The notes under the pieces: model-generated
Database searches by the model: none
Told to the model about the DNA's origin: nothing
What the model saw: the letters and a program-made list of their open reading frames with translations, nothing else
Assembly: GCA_963668245.2 (NCBI GenBank)
Contig: OY764195.2
Coordinates: 2,790,001 to 2,854,000, forward strand
Direction: 5' to 3'
Source of the DNA: Anoxybacterium sp963668245
GTDB taxonomy: Bacteria > Bacillota > Clostridia > Peptostreptococcales > Anaerovoracaceae
Length of the DNA stretch: 64,000 bases
In this document: in pieces, positions 17,253 through 25,821 of the stretch
How positions within the stretch are numbered: the first letter of the stretch is position 1
How the letters are laid out: every line of letters begins with the position of its first letter
Translations under genes and position numbers: made by a program

Positions 17253-19191
17253 TTTTCCCCATCTCCTCTAACACCTCAATCTTAAACCAAACCCTTGTCC
17301 CCATACCATTCCATTTCTCAAAATGAAGTTTTTCACCATAGTAAAGCATCAACCTATCTTCAATATTTTTTATGCCTACACCAATCCTATTTGATTCAAG
17401 AAATGATTCTTGTTCCGTCAAACTCATGATTTTACCGATATCCAAGCCAGGTCCATTGTCCTCAACAGAAACGATAATATGTTGCTGCTCTTTCGTGATG
17501 CTAAGCTTTACAATACCATCACCCTCACGCTTTAACGCACCGTGTTTAATACCATTTTCAACAAGGGGTTGTATCAATAATGGAACAATCTTTATTTTAC
17601 TTGATTTTTGATCAATCTCTGTAAAGAATTCAAAACGATCACCAAAGCGTTCTTTTTCTATGCTAACATACGTTTTAATCAGATCTAATTCTCTATCAAA
17701 TTGTATATATTCAGTCCCTCTTTCAATATCAAACAAGTTTTTCAAGTATCCCGATAAATTTAACAACAACGCTTGCGCTCGTTTCGGGTCACGTGTGCAG
17801 AGGCCAATAATACTACTCAAAGAGTTAAATAAAAAGTGAGGTTTGATCTGCGCTTGTAAAAATGCCATTTCATTGTTTCTTGCTGCAGATGCATTCTTTT
17901 TCAGGTCATAGTAACTTTCCATAAGCTGAATAGAAAGCTCATTGTTTTTTTTAATGGTTAAAGAGTATCGGTATATAATCAACAAGAACCATATCACGCC
18001 AAACAGACCGGCCGATATAAAGGCAAGCCGCAAATCCGCTTTAAAACCAAAGGTAAACATGAGTACATCAAGATTATAAATATTTATGAGATAGATAATA
18101 AACATAATCAATGTATGTTCTTGTAAATCAACCTTAATGCTTTCATCTCGAATATATCGATATAGAATCAGCATAAACTCAATCGGCAAAACTATTATGG
18201 TTATTGCAGCAATGCCATTCCAGATGTAATGATTATTTAGATCACTGAAAACAACCATCAGCATTAGAACAGCATATATGATTGCGACTGTTTTGGTTAC
18301 CCTACGTGACAAGATCTGTTTATCGATCCAGTGAATCGTTGCTGTTATTGAAATCAGCAGCAGACTTATAGAGACATATTCTATTCGAATTAAAAATTCA
18401 GTAGATATGGTTGAAAATATGACTTTTATAATCCGCTCTCCCAAGGAGCCATTTATTATAGCAAATGCCAATACTGCTAAAGGCATATAATAACTACCCA
18501 CTTTTTCATTCCTAAAGGCCGGGAAAAAAATAACTAGAATTGCTAAAGTAATACTCAAAATCATTAAATAAGTAAAAATTACAACTTCAAAAATTAATTC
18601 CAACTTCTGCTCTCGTTCTACTGTTTCAAATAAACCAAACTTGATGGATTCAACAATGCCCCCACTGTAATACCCAAAATTAGAAACCTGTATTATAATC
18701 TCAACAGAACGATTCGAGGGAAAGAAATGGATGATTTTGGGAGTGTTTCCCATAATCTCATTCTGCTTCAGTGTGGACGGTTCTCCATCTTGACAGACCA
18801 ATTTACCATCTACAAATATTTTACTGGCAATTCTAATGTTTTTCTTTACGAAGGCATATTCCCGTTCTTGATTTAAATTATTTAAAACTAGACGGTATGT
18901 TCCATAGCCCCTGCTATCAATACCAGTAGAAGAATCCCAAATTTCTGGAACATGCATCAATTGATGTGTTAATGTTTCATTTTCAATAAAATCTTTCGGT
19001 TCAAGCAATTGATTCCAATAAAACTGCCACGCACCATCCAATGATATTACATCTTGATTAATAAGATTTTCTTTTACATCCAAGACGCCATTCACAACAT
19101 GTTCATTTCTAGCGAATGACATGTAGTATAATGCGATTATTAAAGTAAGAATCAAAAGTCCAATCGCAACGACGATCCTTATTCTCTTCAT
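17230..19191 (-). CDS. 7TM-type sensor histidine kinase (LytS-like catalytic core)
   Basis: A 653-residue membrane kinase: TM helix at 7-25, an extracellular galactose-binding-like domain (about 35-190, with SLDGAWQFYWNQ), seven helices of the 7TMR-DISM type (about 205-410), a coiled linker, a His-kinase domain with phospho-acceptor in IKPHFLFNS, and an HATPase domain (PLVENGIKHG, DNGPG, GVGIKN). The extracellular domain suggests a carbohydrate or cell-wall ligand. It signals to the regulator at 16296-17252. A paralogue lies at 34346-36280. Confidence 0.9.
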   Translation of the reverse strand: MKRIRIVVAIGLLILTLIIALYYMSFARNEHVVNGVLDVKENLINQDVISLDGAWQFYWNQLLEPKDFIENETLTHQLMHVPEIWDSSTGIDSRGYGTYRLVLNNLNQEREYAFVKKNIRIASKIFVDGKLVCQDGEPSTLKQNEIMGNTPKIIHFFPSNRSVEIIIQVSNFGYYSGGIVESIKFGLFETVEREQKLELIFEVVIFTYLMILSITLAILVIFFPAFRNEKVGSYYMPLAVLAFAIINGSLGERIIKVIFSTISTEFLIRIEYVSISLLLISITATIHWIDKQILSRRVTKTVAIIYAVLMLMVVFSDLNNHYIWNGIAAITIIVLPIEFMLILYRYIRDESIKVDLQEHTLIMFIIYLINIYNLDVLMFTFGFKADLRLAFISAGLFGVIWFLLIIYRYSLTIKKNNELSIQLMESYYDLKKNASAARNNEMAFLQAQIKPHFLFNSLSSIIGLCTRDPKRAQALLLNLSGYLKNLFDIERGTEYIQFDRELDLIKTYVSIEKERFGDRFEFFTEIDQKSSKIKIVPLLIQPLVENGIKHGALKREGDGIVKLSITKEQQHIIVSVEDNGPGLDIGKIMSLTEQESFLESNRIGVGIKNIEDRLMLYYGEKLHFEKWNGMGTRVWFKIEVLEEMGKNDSNNFS

Positions 19192-19330
19192 AACATACCT
19201 GCTTATGCGCCACTAAGCGTCATCATAAATATAGCTTCAACGTGAGATAGCTCGGCCCATCATGGAAACACATCTATAAGTTTTATGTACCAATCAAGAA
19301 TTTTTATGCATTTGCCAGCCAATTGTTTTT

Positions 19331-20620
19331 TTACATAATGTGCTCTATCACAATCATCAATTTAGAGTTTATAGATGCATTCCTTTTATCCTTATCTGTT
19401 GGGGTTGAGGACGTTTTTTTGTACCTTAAACTACCAAACCCAGACTTCTTCTGTAATCTAACGGACTCATTCCTCCAAGTGATAGCTTGATTGGTTTTTC
19501 CGCATACCAAAGAAACCTTCACAGCCTGGATTATCAAGGGAGCAACCTTTCTTGGACATAGAACGTGTGAGTCCTGCCTTGTGTTAACCAACTCTGAACT
19601 TGGATAAGTTCCAATAGACCAACTTACAGGCAATCCATCAAAGCAATCAATGATTGGAGATAAATACACTTTCCATGCTGGAATGTGAAGCTCAGTGATA
19701 TCTGTTAGCCATTTGCGGTTGAATTCATCGGCATGAAAATCTCGATTAATTATATTTTCCACTTCAGGACTGATATCACCTTTGTAGGAACTGTATTTTT
19801 TGCGTTTGATATTTGGAACCATTAGGTTCTCTTCCTTCATTATCCGGCGAATTACTTTTTCAGAAACAGTAGTTCCTGCTGATTTAATAACAGAATGAAT
19901 TCTACGATATCCGTATCTGCTTGATGTTCCATTAAAAGCATCTTTTATCTTGGTTCTTAAATCGACATATTTATCTGTGTTGATTGCTATTACCTGATAA
20001 AAATAGCTGCTCTTGGCCATATTTAATATTTCGAGAAGTTCCTTTAGTTGGTGACTGTCTCGTAGAGCATTAATAATTATGGCCTTCTCACGATTTGTAA
20101 GAAATTGAAGATTAATGCCCTGGTCTTTTTTTATAATTTCAGCAGCTTTTTCATAGATATCGCACTCAATATTTAACCGCTGCACTTCTTTCTGTAGATC
20201 AGCCACCTGCTGTGCCAGGTTGTCTTTTTCTGCATTAAGTTCAGATACTTCTGATTCAATAGATTGAGTGTTTTTAGATTTATTTTGTGCTTTATTATTA
20301 GTCCTAGATCATACACATCCCTCTTTAAGAAACTGACGTTTCCAGTTGTAGAGATTTTCTCGTGTTGTTCCGTGCTTAGCAGCAACTTCTTTTGCCGATT
20401 TGCTACGAGAACATAACGAAATGACTGCCTGTTCTTTTTGCTCACGTGTATATTTTACAACAGCCCCACCAGAACGACAATGTTTTACTGCTGTGTAGAT
20501 CATTACTATTTTTATACTCTTCATACCAGTTACGCAAGGAATTCTTTGATGGATATCCAAGTTCTGTTTTTTGCAACTGAAAAGTGTAACAAAATGCAAA
20601 GCAAAAGTGTAAAACCCTTC
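19331..20620 (-). pseudogene. IS3-family (IS150-like) element with broken orfA and orfB
   Basis: OrfA remains in two frames: a GYPSKNSLRNWYEEYK piece near 20500-20570, then YTREQKEQAVISLCSR to a stop near 20309, split by a frameshift near 20490. OrfB (20206 to 19331) keeps its HTH_21-like start and part of the DDE core (LTDITELHIP) up to about 19580, where the frame breaks; the true C-terminal motif is only found in another frame. No clear terminal repeats remain. It cannot make an active transposase. Confidence 0.75.
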
Positions 20621-20639
20621 GTAGGTTAGTTTACTGCTG

Positions 20640-20990
20640 AATCCTTCATGAGAGAATGTTCAAATCTTCAACTGTCACAGTCTGTATTGAGAGAAGGCCT
20701 TGATGTATAGGCAGTGAGAACAGTTTTTTGACAACCGTTTAGAAAAAAGTGCCTCTACTTATTCCAACGACGAAACGCACAGTTGGACGAAAAATAATTT
20801 TGCCCCCTACTATTAAGGTAATTTTTCAGCTACCCTACAAAATTTTTCTTCTCATATACTTCAACGATGACAATTACTGTTGAGCGGAAAAATCTACAAC
20901 AAAAAGATGCCCTCATAAACTTCAACTTTTAAAAGGGCATCTGCACACCTTGAATATTAAATTTTGTAACTATTGGATAGCTATTTTTTC
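20640..20990. other. Non-coding stretch with one terminator-like hairpin
   Basis: No credible ORF is present. AGATGCCCT (20905-20913) and AGGGCATCT (20934-20942) form a 9-bp stem that could terminate minus-strand transcription coming from the decayed PIN module. The rest is unremarkable debris beside the IS3 relic. Confidence 0.5.
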
Positions 20991-20999
20991 AAAATGAAT

Positions 21000-21051
21000 C
21001 GGCACTTTCAAGAATGTCAAACGGCACTTTTTCAAATCCAATCGGCACTTT
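21000..21051. repeat. Three CGGCACTTT repeats at ~21-bp period
   Basis: CGGCACTTT occurs at 21000-21008, 21022-21030 and 21043-21051. Reiterated short motifs of this spacing are typical of the complex ends of IS21-like and related elements, where the transposase binds. No transposase remains, so this may be a solo end. Confidence 0.5.
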
Positions 21052-21445
21052 TATTCCTTTAAACTCAAATACTCTGTAAAACTTACTGCACCTAACTTCC
21101 GCCGTTTGGCCAACATGGAAGCCCAAATCGCATTTCCTTCTGCTTCTGTGATAAGTCCCTTTTCCAATGCTTCAATTAAAATATCGCCAATAGTAATATG
21201 TCTTAGTCCAAGCTCCTTGACGTAAAGTGCAATATCTTTAAGATTATTACTTGCGACTACGCCATTATGAACACTTGCCAAGGCAATCGAAGCTGCCTCT
21301 CCTGGACCAATAATTTTATAACCCTCATCTGGTGAAGTGGTGAGTTTATGATACAAAACAAATTCAGCAGTGCCAATAAATTCTGCTCCTTAACCCACAA
21401 AAAAAACGAAATGCAGTCACTATCGAAGAAGATCGAATCAGTCAT
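21051..21445 (-). pseudogene. PIN-domain nuclease with internal deletion
   Basis: The N-terminal frame (from ATG 21445) has the PIN start IFFDSDCISFFLW with its first acidic residues. The C-terminal frame, from about 21385, has the rest of the fold (GPGEAASIALASVHNGVVAS and a helical tail). The two are joined out of frame, and about 40-50 central residues of the usual family are missing. The ATG overlaps the stop of the ImmA-like gene upstream, so it was the last gene of an XRE/ImmA/PIN operon. The nuclease should be inactive. Confidence 0.65.
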
Positions 21446-21858
21446 TCAATTCGCCCCCCTCGAATTCTTCTCCATAGACAAGATCCGGTCTAAATGCTGT
21501 TAGCAACAACTGTTCGTATTTTCCTGTTGATACCAAATCTTTCTCATAAAGCTCTTCGGCTTTTTCTATATAGTGACCATAGGTCTTATATTTCTTATTT
21601 TCAGGTAGCGGTTTATAAAGGACATCATCATAACCCAAATTCACAGCCGAGCTGATAACACCATCTCTGAACTTCTCTGCTTCTTCAAGGGTTAATTTAT
21701 GATCACCCACTAATTCTTTCCCCCATTGGATAATAAATCAGCGTCAGTTTCGGTATTGTGTGCGCCAACGAAAAAATATCAATTGAAGATTCTAAGTCTT
21801 CACCAAGTTCACGTCTTAAAGACTGTGCTTTTGTGTTAATATCTAATTTATCTACCAT
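21438..21858 (-). pseudogene. ImmA/IrrE-type metallopeptidase lacking its catalytic core
   Basis: ATG 21858 opens a 51-residue frame resembling the start of ImmA/IrrE proteins (LRRELGEDLESSIDIFSLAH, ending GERISG), which stops at 21703. A second frame from GTG 21710 gives 90 residues like the family's C-terminus (YIEKAEEL...GKYEQLLLTAFRPD). The HExxH protease segment that should lie between is deleted and the two parts are in different frames. In intact systems this protease cuts the XRE repressor. Here it cannot. Confidence 0.6.
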
Positions 21859-22198
21859 CACGATCACCTAATACTTTAGTCATAAAATTTAAGTTTAAAG
21901 TGATTCTATTTATGGCACTAATCATTTCCAAATCAGCCTCGTTGATTTCACTTGCTCTTAAAGCCACAGTAATTCGTTTCTCAGGAAGCGAACCCGAATA
22001 AAAACTATCTGGGGTAATACCAAAAAGCGAAGACAACCTATCCAGCATATCCGATGTGATGACACGTTCATTTTTTTCAATTTTCGATATGAGACTCTGA
22101 TCAACCTTCAAGTATTTAGCCAGATTCATTTGTGTGAAGCCACTTTGCTCTCTTAATGCTTTTATAGTTTCTCCAATAATATTTAATGTATTATTCAT
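21848..22198 (-). CDS. XRE family transcriptional regulator
   Basis: A 116-residue protein with an N-terminal Cro/C1-type helix-turn-helix (residues 10-62, SGFTQMNLAKYLKVDQSLIS) and a helical tail. It overlaps the ImmA-like fragment by 11 bp. It is apparently intact and would repress its own operon, but its cognate protease and PIN partner are broken. A good ribosome-binding site (GGAGGTGTCG) precedes ATG 22198. Confidence 0.85.
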   Translation of the reverse strand: MNNTLNIIGETIKALREQSGFTQMNLAKYLKVDQSLISKIEKNERVITSDMLDRLSSLFGITPDSFYSGSLPEKRITVALRASEINEADLEMISAINRITLNLNFMTKVLGDRDGR

Positions 22199-22272
22199 AG
22201 CGACACCTCCCTTATATTTTGATTATAAACCCGTTAAAATTTTTATTAAATTATAATATGACAAAATCTTTC

Positions 22273-23767
22273 GTAAGTGCTTCATACGGGGGCGCATGGT
22301 CATGGGTGTCCAGTTATGAAATAATATCTCTATGAATTAACATGGAGATATCGCATATGACAAAGCAGAAAAGAAAAAATACGATAACTTGAGAGAATTG
22401 GCCAGTCAATGTCAGGAAAGTGGAATGCCTGTGAATAGATGGTGCAGATTGAATCACGTGCCCACAACCACGTGTAGGCAATGGCTGTTAAAATTGAAAA
22501 AGCAAGAATTAAATGAAAATGCAGAGAATGACACAGAGTTAAAAATCTGGGGCAAAGTTGATCTGGAACATCTTGATTCTATCTATGTGGCTTGCGGTCC
22601 GACTAACCTGAGAAACAATGTAGACGGTCTCTCGATTCTAGTAAGACAGTCGTTTGGTCTTGATACCGAGGAAAAATACCGTACCTGTGATGCCTGTGGA
22701 AGTAAAATCCGATATCCGGGAAAAGAGCATGTTCGTGACGAGATTGAAATTATTCCCCAGAAAATGTATATGAAAAGATGTTGCCCATGTGATGTATCAA
22801 AAATATGTAAATGCAATGCCCATTGCCCGTCAGGAAAAAGACTGGTGCTATCAGGGAGTTCAGGTAGGCAGGGCAACTCTGGGCAATTGGGTACTGAAGT
22901 CCGCAAAAGAGCATCTGTTTCCTCTTTATGATAGGATGAAGGAAGAAACTTCTGAAGGGTGGCGTGATCGCAGCGGATGAGACTGATGTTCAGGTATTGA
23001 AGGAGAAGGACCGGTTGCCTTCGGCAAAATCCAAGATGTGGGTCTATCGGAGCATCAGCCGGAGCGTTGACCGGGACGGACCTCCGCCGATCATCCTTTT
23101 CGAGTACCAGCCCGGCAGATTCGGTGAATATGCGAAAAATTTCCTTCGAGGATTTAAGGGATTTTTAATGAGCGATGCCTATCAAGGTTACAACGCAGTC
23201 CCCGATGTAACCCACTGCTATTGCTGATCTCATATGCGCCGGTATTGGCACCGTGCGCTGCCAAAGAATCCAAAAGGATCCAAGGCGAAAATCGGCTTAG
23301 CCTTCTGGGAAAAGCGGTCAATTATGCTGTGAATAATAAGACCGGTCTGTTAGTCTATCTTGTAGACGGCAGAATCGAGCTTTCTACGAACTGGATCGAG
23401 GGAAATATCCGAAAATTTGTGATTGGCAGGAAAAACTTTATTGCGATTGATACCGTTGCGGGAGCCAAATCGAGTGCTGTCTGCTATAGTCTAGTGTTGA
23501 CTGCTCAGGATAATGGTCTCAGCGTATATGAATATTTGAAATATCTATTCCAGGAGCTTCCCAAAAGAAGAAAAGATAAGGATGGGTCTATTCTGGAAAA
23601 TTGTTTGCCCTGGTCTAAGACCTTGCCGCCGGAATGTTATCTGAACCAAAAATCCGAAGGCAGCAACTCGGAGCAATTGAAAATATCGGCCATGTAACAA
23701 AATCCCAGGAAATCAAACATCCACTGGGATTTTCTATTTTCTATGCGCCCCCGTATTAAGCACTTAC
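22273..23767 (+). mobile_element. Degenerate IS66-family element
   Basis: The ends match as inverted repeats of at least 25 bp beginning GTAAGTGCTT (22273) and carrying the same GCGCCCCCGTAT block; the right end is 23767. All three IS66 genes are present but damaged. The 8-bp flanks differ (no target duplication), so the element or its surroundings have been rearranged since insertion. Confidence 0.8.
22357..23697 (+). pseudogene. Broken tnpA-tnpB-tnpC genes of IS66
   Basis: TnpA residues (ESGMPVNRWCRLNH) run into a TnpB start (DSIYVACGPTNLRNNVDGLS), which then jumps to the TnpC zinc-finger (YRTCDACGSK). The DDE core follows in other frames (IAADETDVQV, then a gap), and the C-terminal catalytic part ends at 23697 (RIELSTNWIEGNIRKFVIGR). 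Several deletions and frameshifts join parts of all three genes; it is inactive. Confidence 0.8.
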
Positions 23768-23778
23768 AACTGTTTCAA

Positions 23779-24533
23779 TTATATCATCCAACTCAAAACG
23801 CTACACCCATTTGATATGGAAAAGTCTCGGAAAAGTCCCGGAAAACTCCTGAGCTCATACCTTTTCTGCTCATATGATTGGGTCATTAAATTGTACAGTA
23901 TTTGAGCTGTTTCCGCTCTGGTGGCTGAACCCGTCGGTGCAAGCTTGCCGCCGTTGCCGCTGATGGTACCTGTTGCGACAAACTGTTTTATGGCTTCCGG
24001 TGCCCAGCTTGCGATGTCGTTTGCATCGTTATAGGATGTCAGTGTTCTTTCTGTCGTACCTTCCGGAAGCCCCCCGATCTGTTTAAGAGTATTGTATAAA
24101 AGAGTGAACATTTCCTGTCGCGTCATTTCTTTTTCCGGTGCAAATTTGTTATCCCCCACACCTGCCGATAATCCTAGTTTTTTAGCTGTTGCCAGATAAT
24201 CTGTATAATAGGTATTCCCTGCATCCGAGAAGTTATCTTTCGCGTTCTCATCTGCTGAAATACCATAAGCTCTCATGATCATGACCAAAAATTGTCCTCT
24301 TGTCAGTTTTGCTTCAGGACTGAATTTGCCGTCGCCTGTTCCCGTTGCCGGGTCATATTTGCAGTTGCTGACCGTTTCCGCTTTGCCCTCTGCGTTGATG
24401 TAGTATATGACAACGGCGTTGGTATCTTCTCCTGCTTTAGGCGTGTACTGCACCGATACGGTTACGTTTCCTCCAAATTGGGAGACGGCTTTATCTCCGC
24501 TGGTCACGCTGAAGTTGAATACCGGTCTGTCGT
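23779..24533 (-). pseudogene. Truncated SLH-domain protein fragment
   Basis: The frame, open from 24530, begins inside a domain (FNFSVTSGDKAVSQFGGNVT) and carries three SLH repeats (TRGQFLVMIMRAYG, TRQEMFTLLYNTL, TRAETAQILYNL). There is no start codon with a ribosome-binding site and no signal peptide. An internal deletion is visible where PATGT joins GTGDGKFSPEA, skipping the usual linker. Homology begins directly after the stop codon of precursor A, so a recombination joined them. Upstream codon use is similar to that of the other SLH genes. Confidence 0.65.
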
Positions 24534-25136
24534 CTATTTATCAACTGCTGCCCCGATTCCGCCTGCAGCTAATGATGCGATGCCTAATCCTCCTGCTACA
24601 ATAGTTGTAACTGAAGCCGCCGTAGCCGTCGCAGTCCCTGTCGCTGCTGTAACAGCCAAACCAAAACAAGCACTCGTTGACATCGTCGCCAATGCACCTC
24701 CCGCCGTACCTGCTACAACCGCGGGAGTTGCCAAGCCTGCGGTTAGAATTATCGCACCGACAAGCAAAGCCGCGCCTACTCCAATCAGAAGCTTTTGCCA
24801 CAACTTCATTCCTCCAGCAACCTGTTCCAAATCGCTATCGCTTAATTCTGAAGTCATTTGTTCATTGGTTACGTCTTGAAACAATTGTCCATTGACTTTT
24901 ATCGTATCATTGCAATCGTTTACAAAATCGCTGAACTCTTTATAAGTTATGTCATAGCCTTCATTTTTCAGAAAAGAATACACTTTTGATTCATCATCTT
25001 CGACACCTGCCAGCTTATACGCAAGCCCATCCTGAATCCCTTTATCTACCTCATCATAAATATCACGAAGTAATTTTTTTAAATTATCCGAATAATTTTG
25101 AGCGTTACTGCTATAGTAAAAAACTTGTTCCGACAT
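24534..25136 (-). CDS. Nif11-like leader bacteriocin precursor A
   Basis: A 200-residue precursor. The leader (1-109) has the Nif11-like segment FLKNEGYDITYKEFSDFV and ends LSDSDLEQVAGG, the double-glycine site cut during export. The 91-residue core starts MKLWQKLLIGVGAAL and is mostly Gly, Ala, Val, Thr and Ile with several GxxxG-type motifs and one Cys (TSACFG), suggesting a membrane-inserting peptide. It follows precursor B by 15 bp (own site AGGAGG) and lies downstream of the exporter genes. A lone Cys and no modification genes argue against lanthionine or thiazole formation. The core may have been shortened by the adjacent SLH junction. Confidence 0.88.
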   Translation of the reverse strand: MSEQVFYYSSNAQNYSDNLKKLLRDIYDEVDKGIQDGLAYKLAGVEDDESKVYSFLKNEGYDITYKEFSDFVNDCNDTIKVNGQLFQDVTNEQMTSELSDSDLEQVAGGMKLWQKLLIGVGAALLVGAIILTAGLATPAVVAGTAGGALATMSTSACFGLAVTAATGTATATAASVTTIVAGGLGIASLAAGGIGAAVDK

Positions 25137-25151
25137 ATTAATACCTCCTCT

Positions 25152-25715
25152 TTAATCCGTTAAAAGTCCTGTTGCAATTGCACCAGTTCCTGCTGTTCCA
25201 ACCGCCGCACCAATAAACCCTGCGACATTAGCTCCAGCTAAAGTGGTTGCAACTTCAGCAGCCCCGATTGCATACGTTGTAGCAATTGTCGTTGCGGCAG
25301 TACCCATTCCACAAGTCACAATCGTCGCCGCAGCGATAACTAATGCGGCGCCTACTCCAATCAATGCCCATTGCCACCATTTCATTTTTCCACCGGCGAC
25401 CTGCTCTAAATCGTTGTCATTGAGTTCTTCACTTTTCTGTTCTAGCAACATATTTTTTATGGCATCCTCGTTCTCTTCTACGATCTTTTTGCTGTCTTGA
25501 TTAAACGACAAAAAATCCTTATAAGTAATGTCATAGCCCTCATTTTTTAGAAAATTATAAACACTCGCTTCATCCCCCGATTGGCTCGCAAGTTTTATTC
25601 CGATGCCATCTTTTACTTCATTTTTAATTTCATCAGCAATGTCAAATAATAGTTTTCCAATACCTTCACTGTAATCATCGATTGTCTTGTTCGTCTTTAA
25701 TGTTAGTTCCCTCAT
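25152..25715 (-). CDS. Nif11-like leader bacteriocin precursor B
   Basis: A 187-residue paralogue of precursor A: its leader is also exactly 109 residues, sharing FLKNEGYDITYKDF and NDNDLEQVAGG. The 78-residue core starts KMKWWQWALIGVGAAL and is rich in Ala, Gly and Thr, with AGFIGAAVGTAGTGAIATG-type small-residue repeats and one Cys. The shared W-x-x-x-LIGVGAAL core start suggests that A and B act as a pair, like two-peptide bacteriocins whose helices pack through GxxxG motifs. That pairing is inference. Confidence 0.88.
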   Translation of the reverse strand: MRELTLKTNKTIDDYSEGIGKLLFDIADEIKNEVKDGIGIKLASQSGDEASVYNFLKNEGYDITYKDFLSFNQDSKKIVEENEDAIKNMLLEQKSEELNDNDLEQVAGGKMKWWQWALIGVGAALVIAAATIVTCGMGTAATTIATTYAIGAAEVATTLAGANVAGFIGAAVGTAGTGAIATGLLTD

Positions 25716-25821
25716 TTTTTTCTCCTTTCAATCTCGATAAACTTTTTTTAATTTTTTACCAATGATATGTGACTCCTTCTTTCATCATCAGTTCAGTTTT
25801 TATTGTTCATTGTCATTGTGT

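Noticed and set aside
19200..19225. Fourth MerR-type box upstream of the first sensor kinase
   Set aside because: GCGCCACTAAGCGTC resembles the box but the palindrome and 19-bp promoter spacing are lost; similarity may be chance.
24541..24801. 86-codon Arg/Cys-rich ORF
   Set aside because: It is a frame shadow of the precursor A core produced by GC-rich Gly/Ala codons.
24534..25715. Lanthipeptide or thiopeptide precursors
   Set aside because: Each core has a single Cys and no LanB, LanM or YcaO gene lies in the operon.
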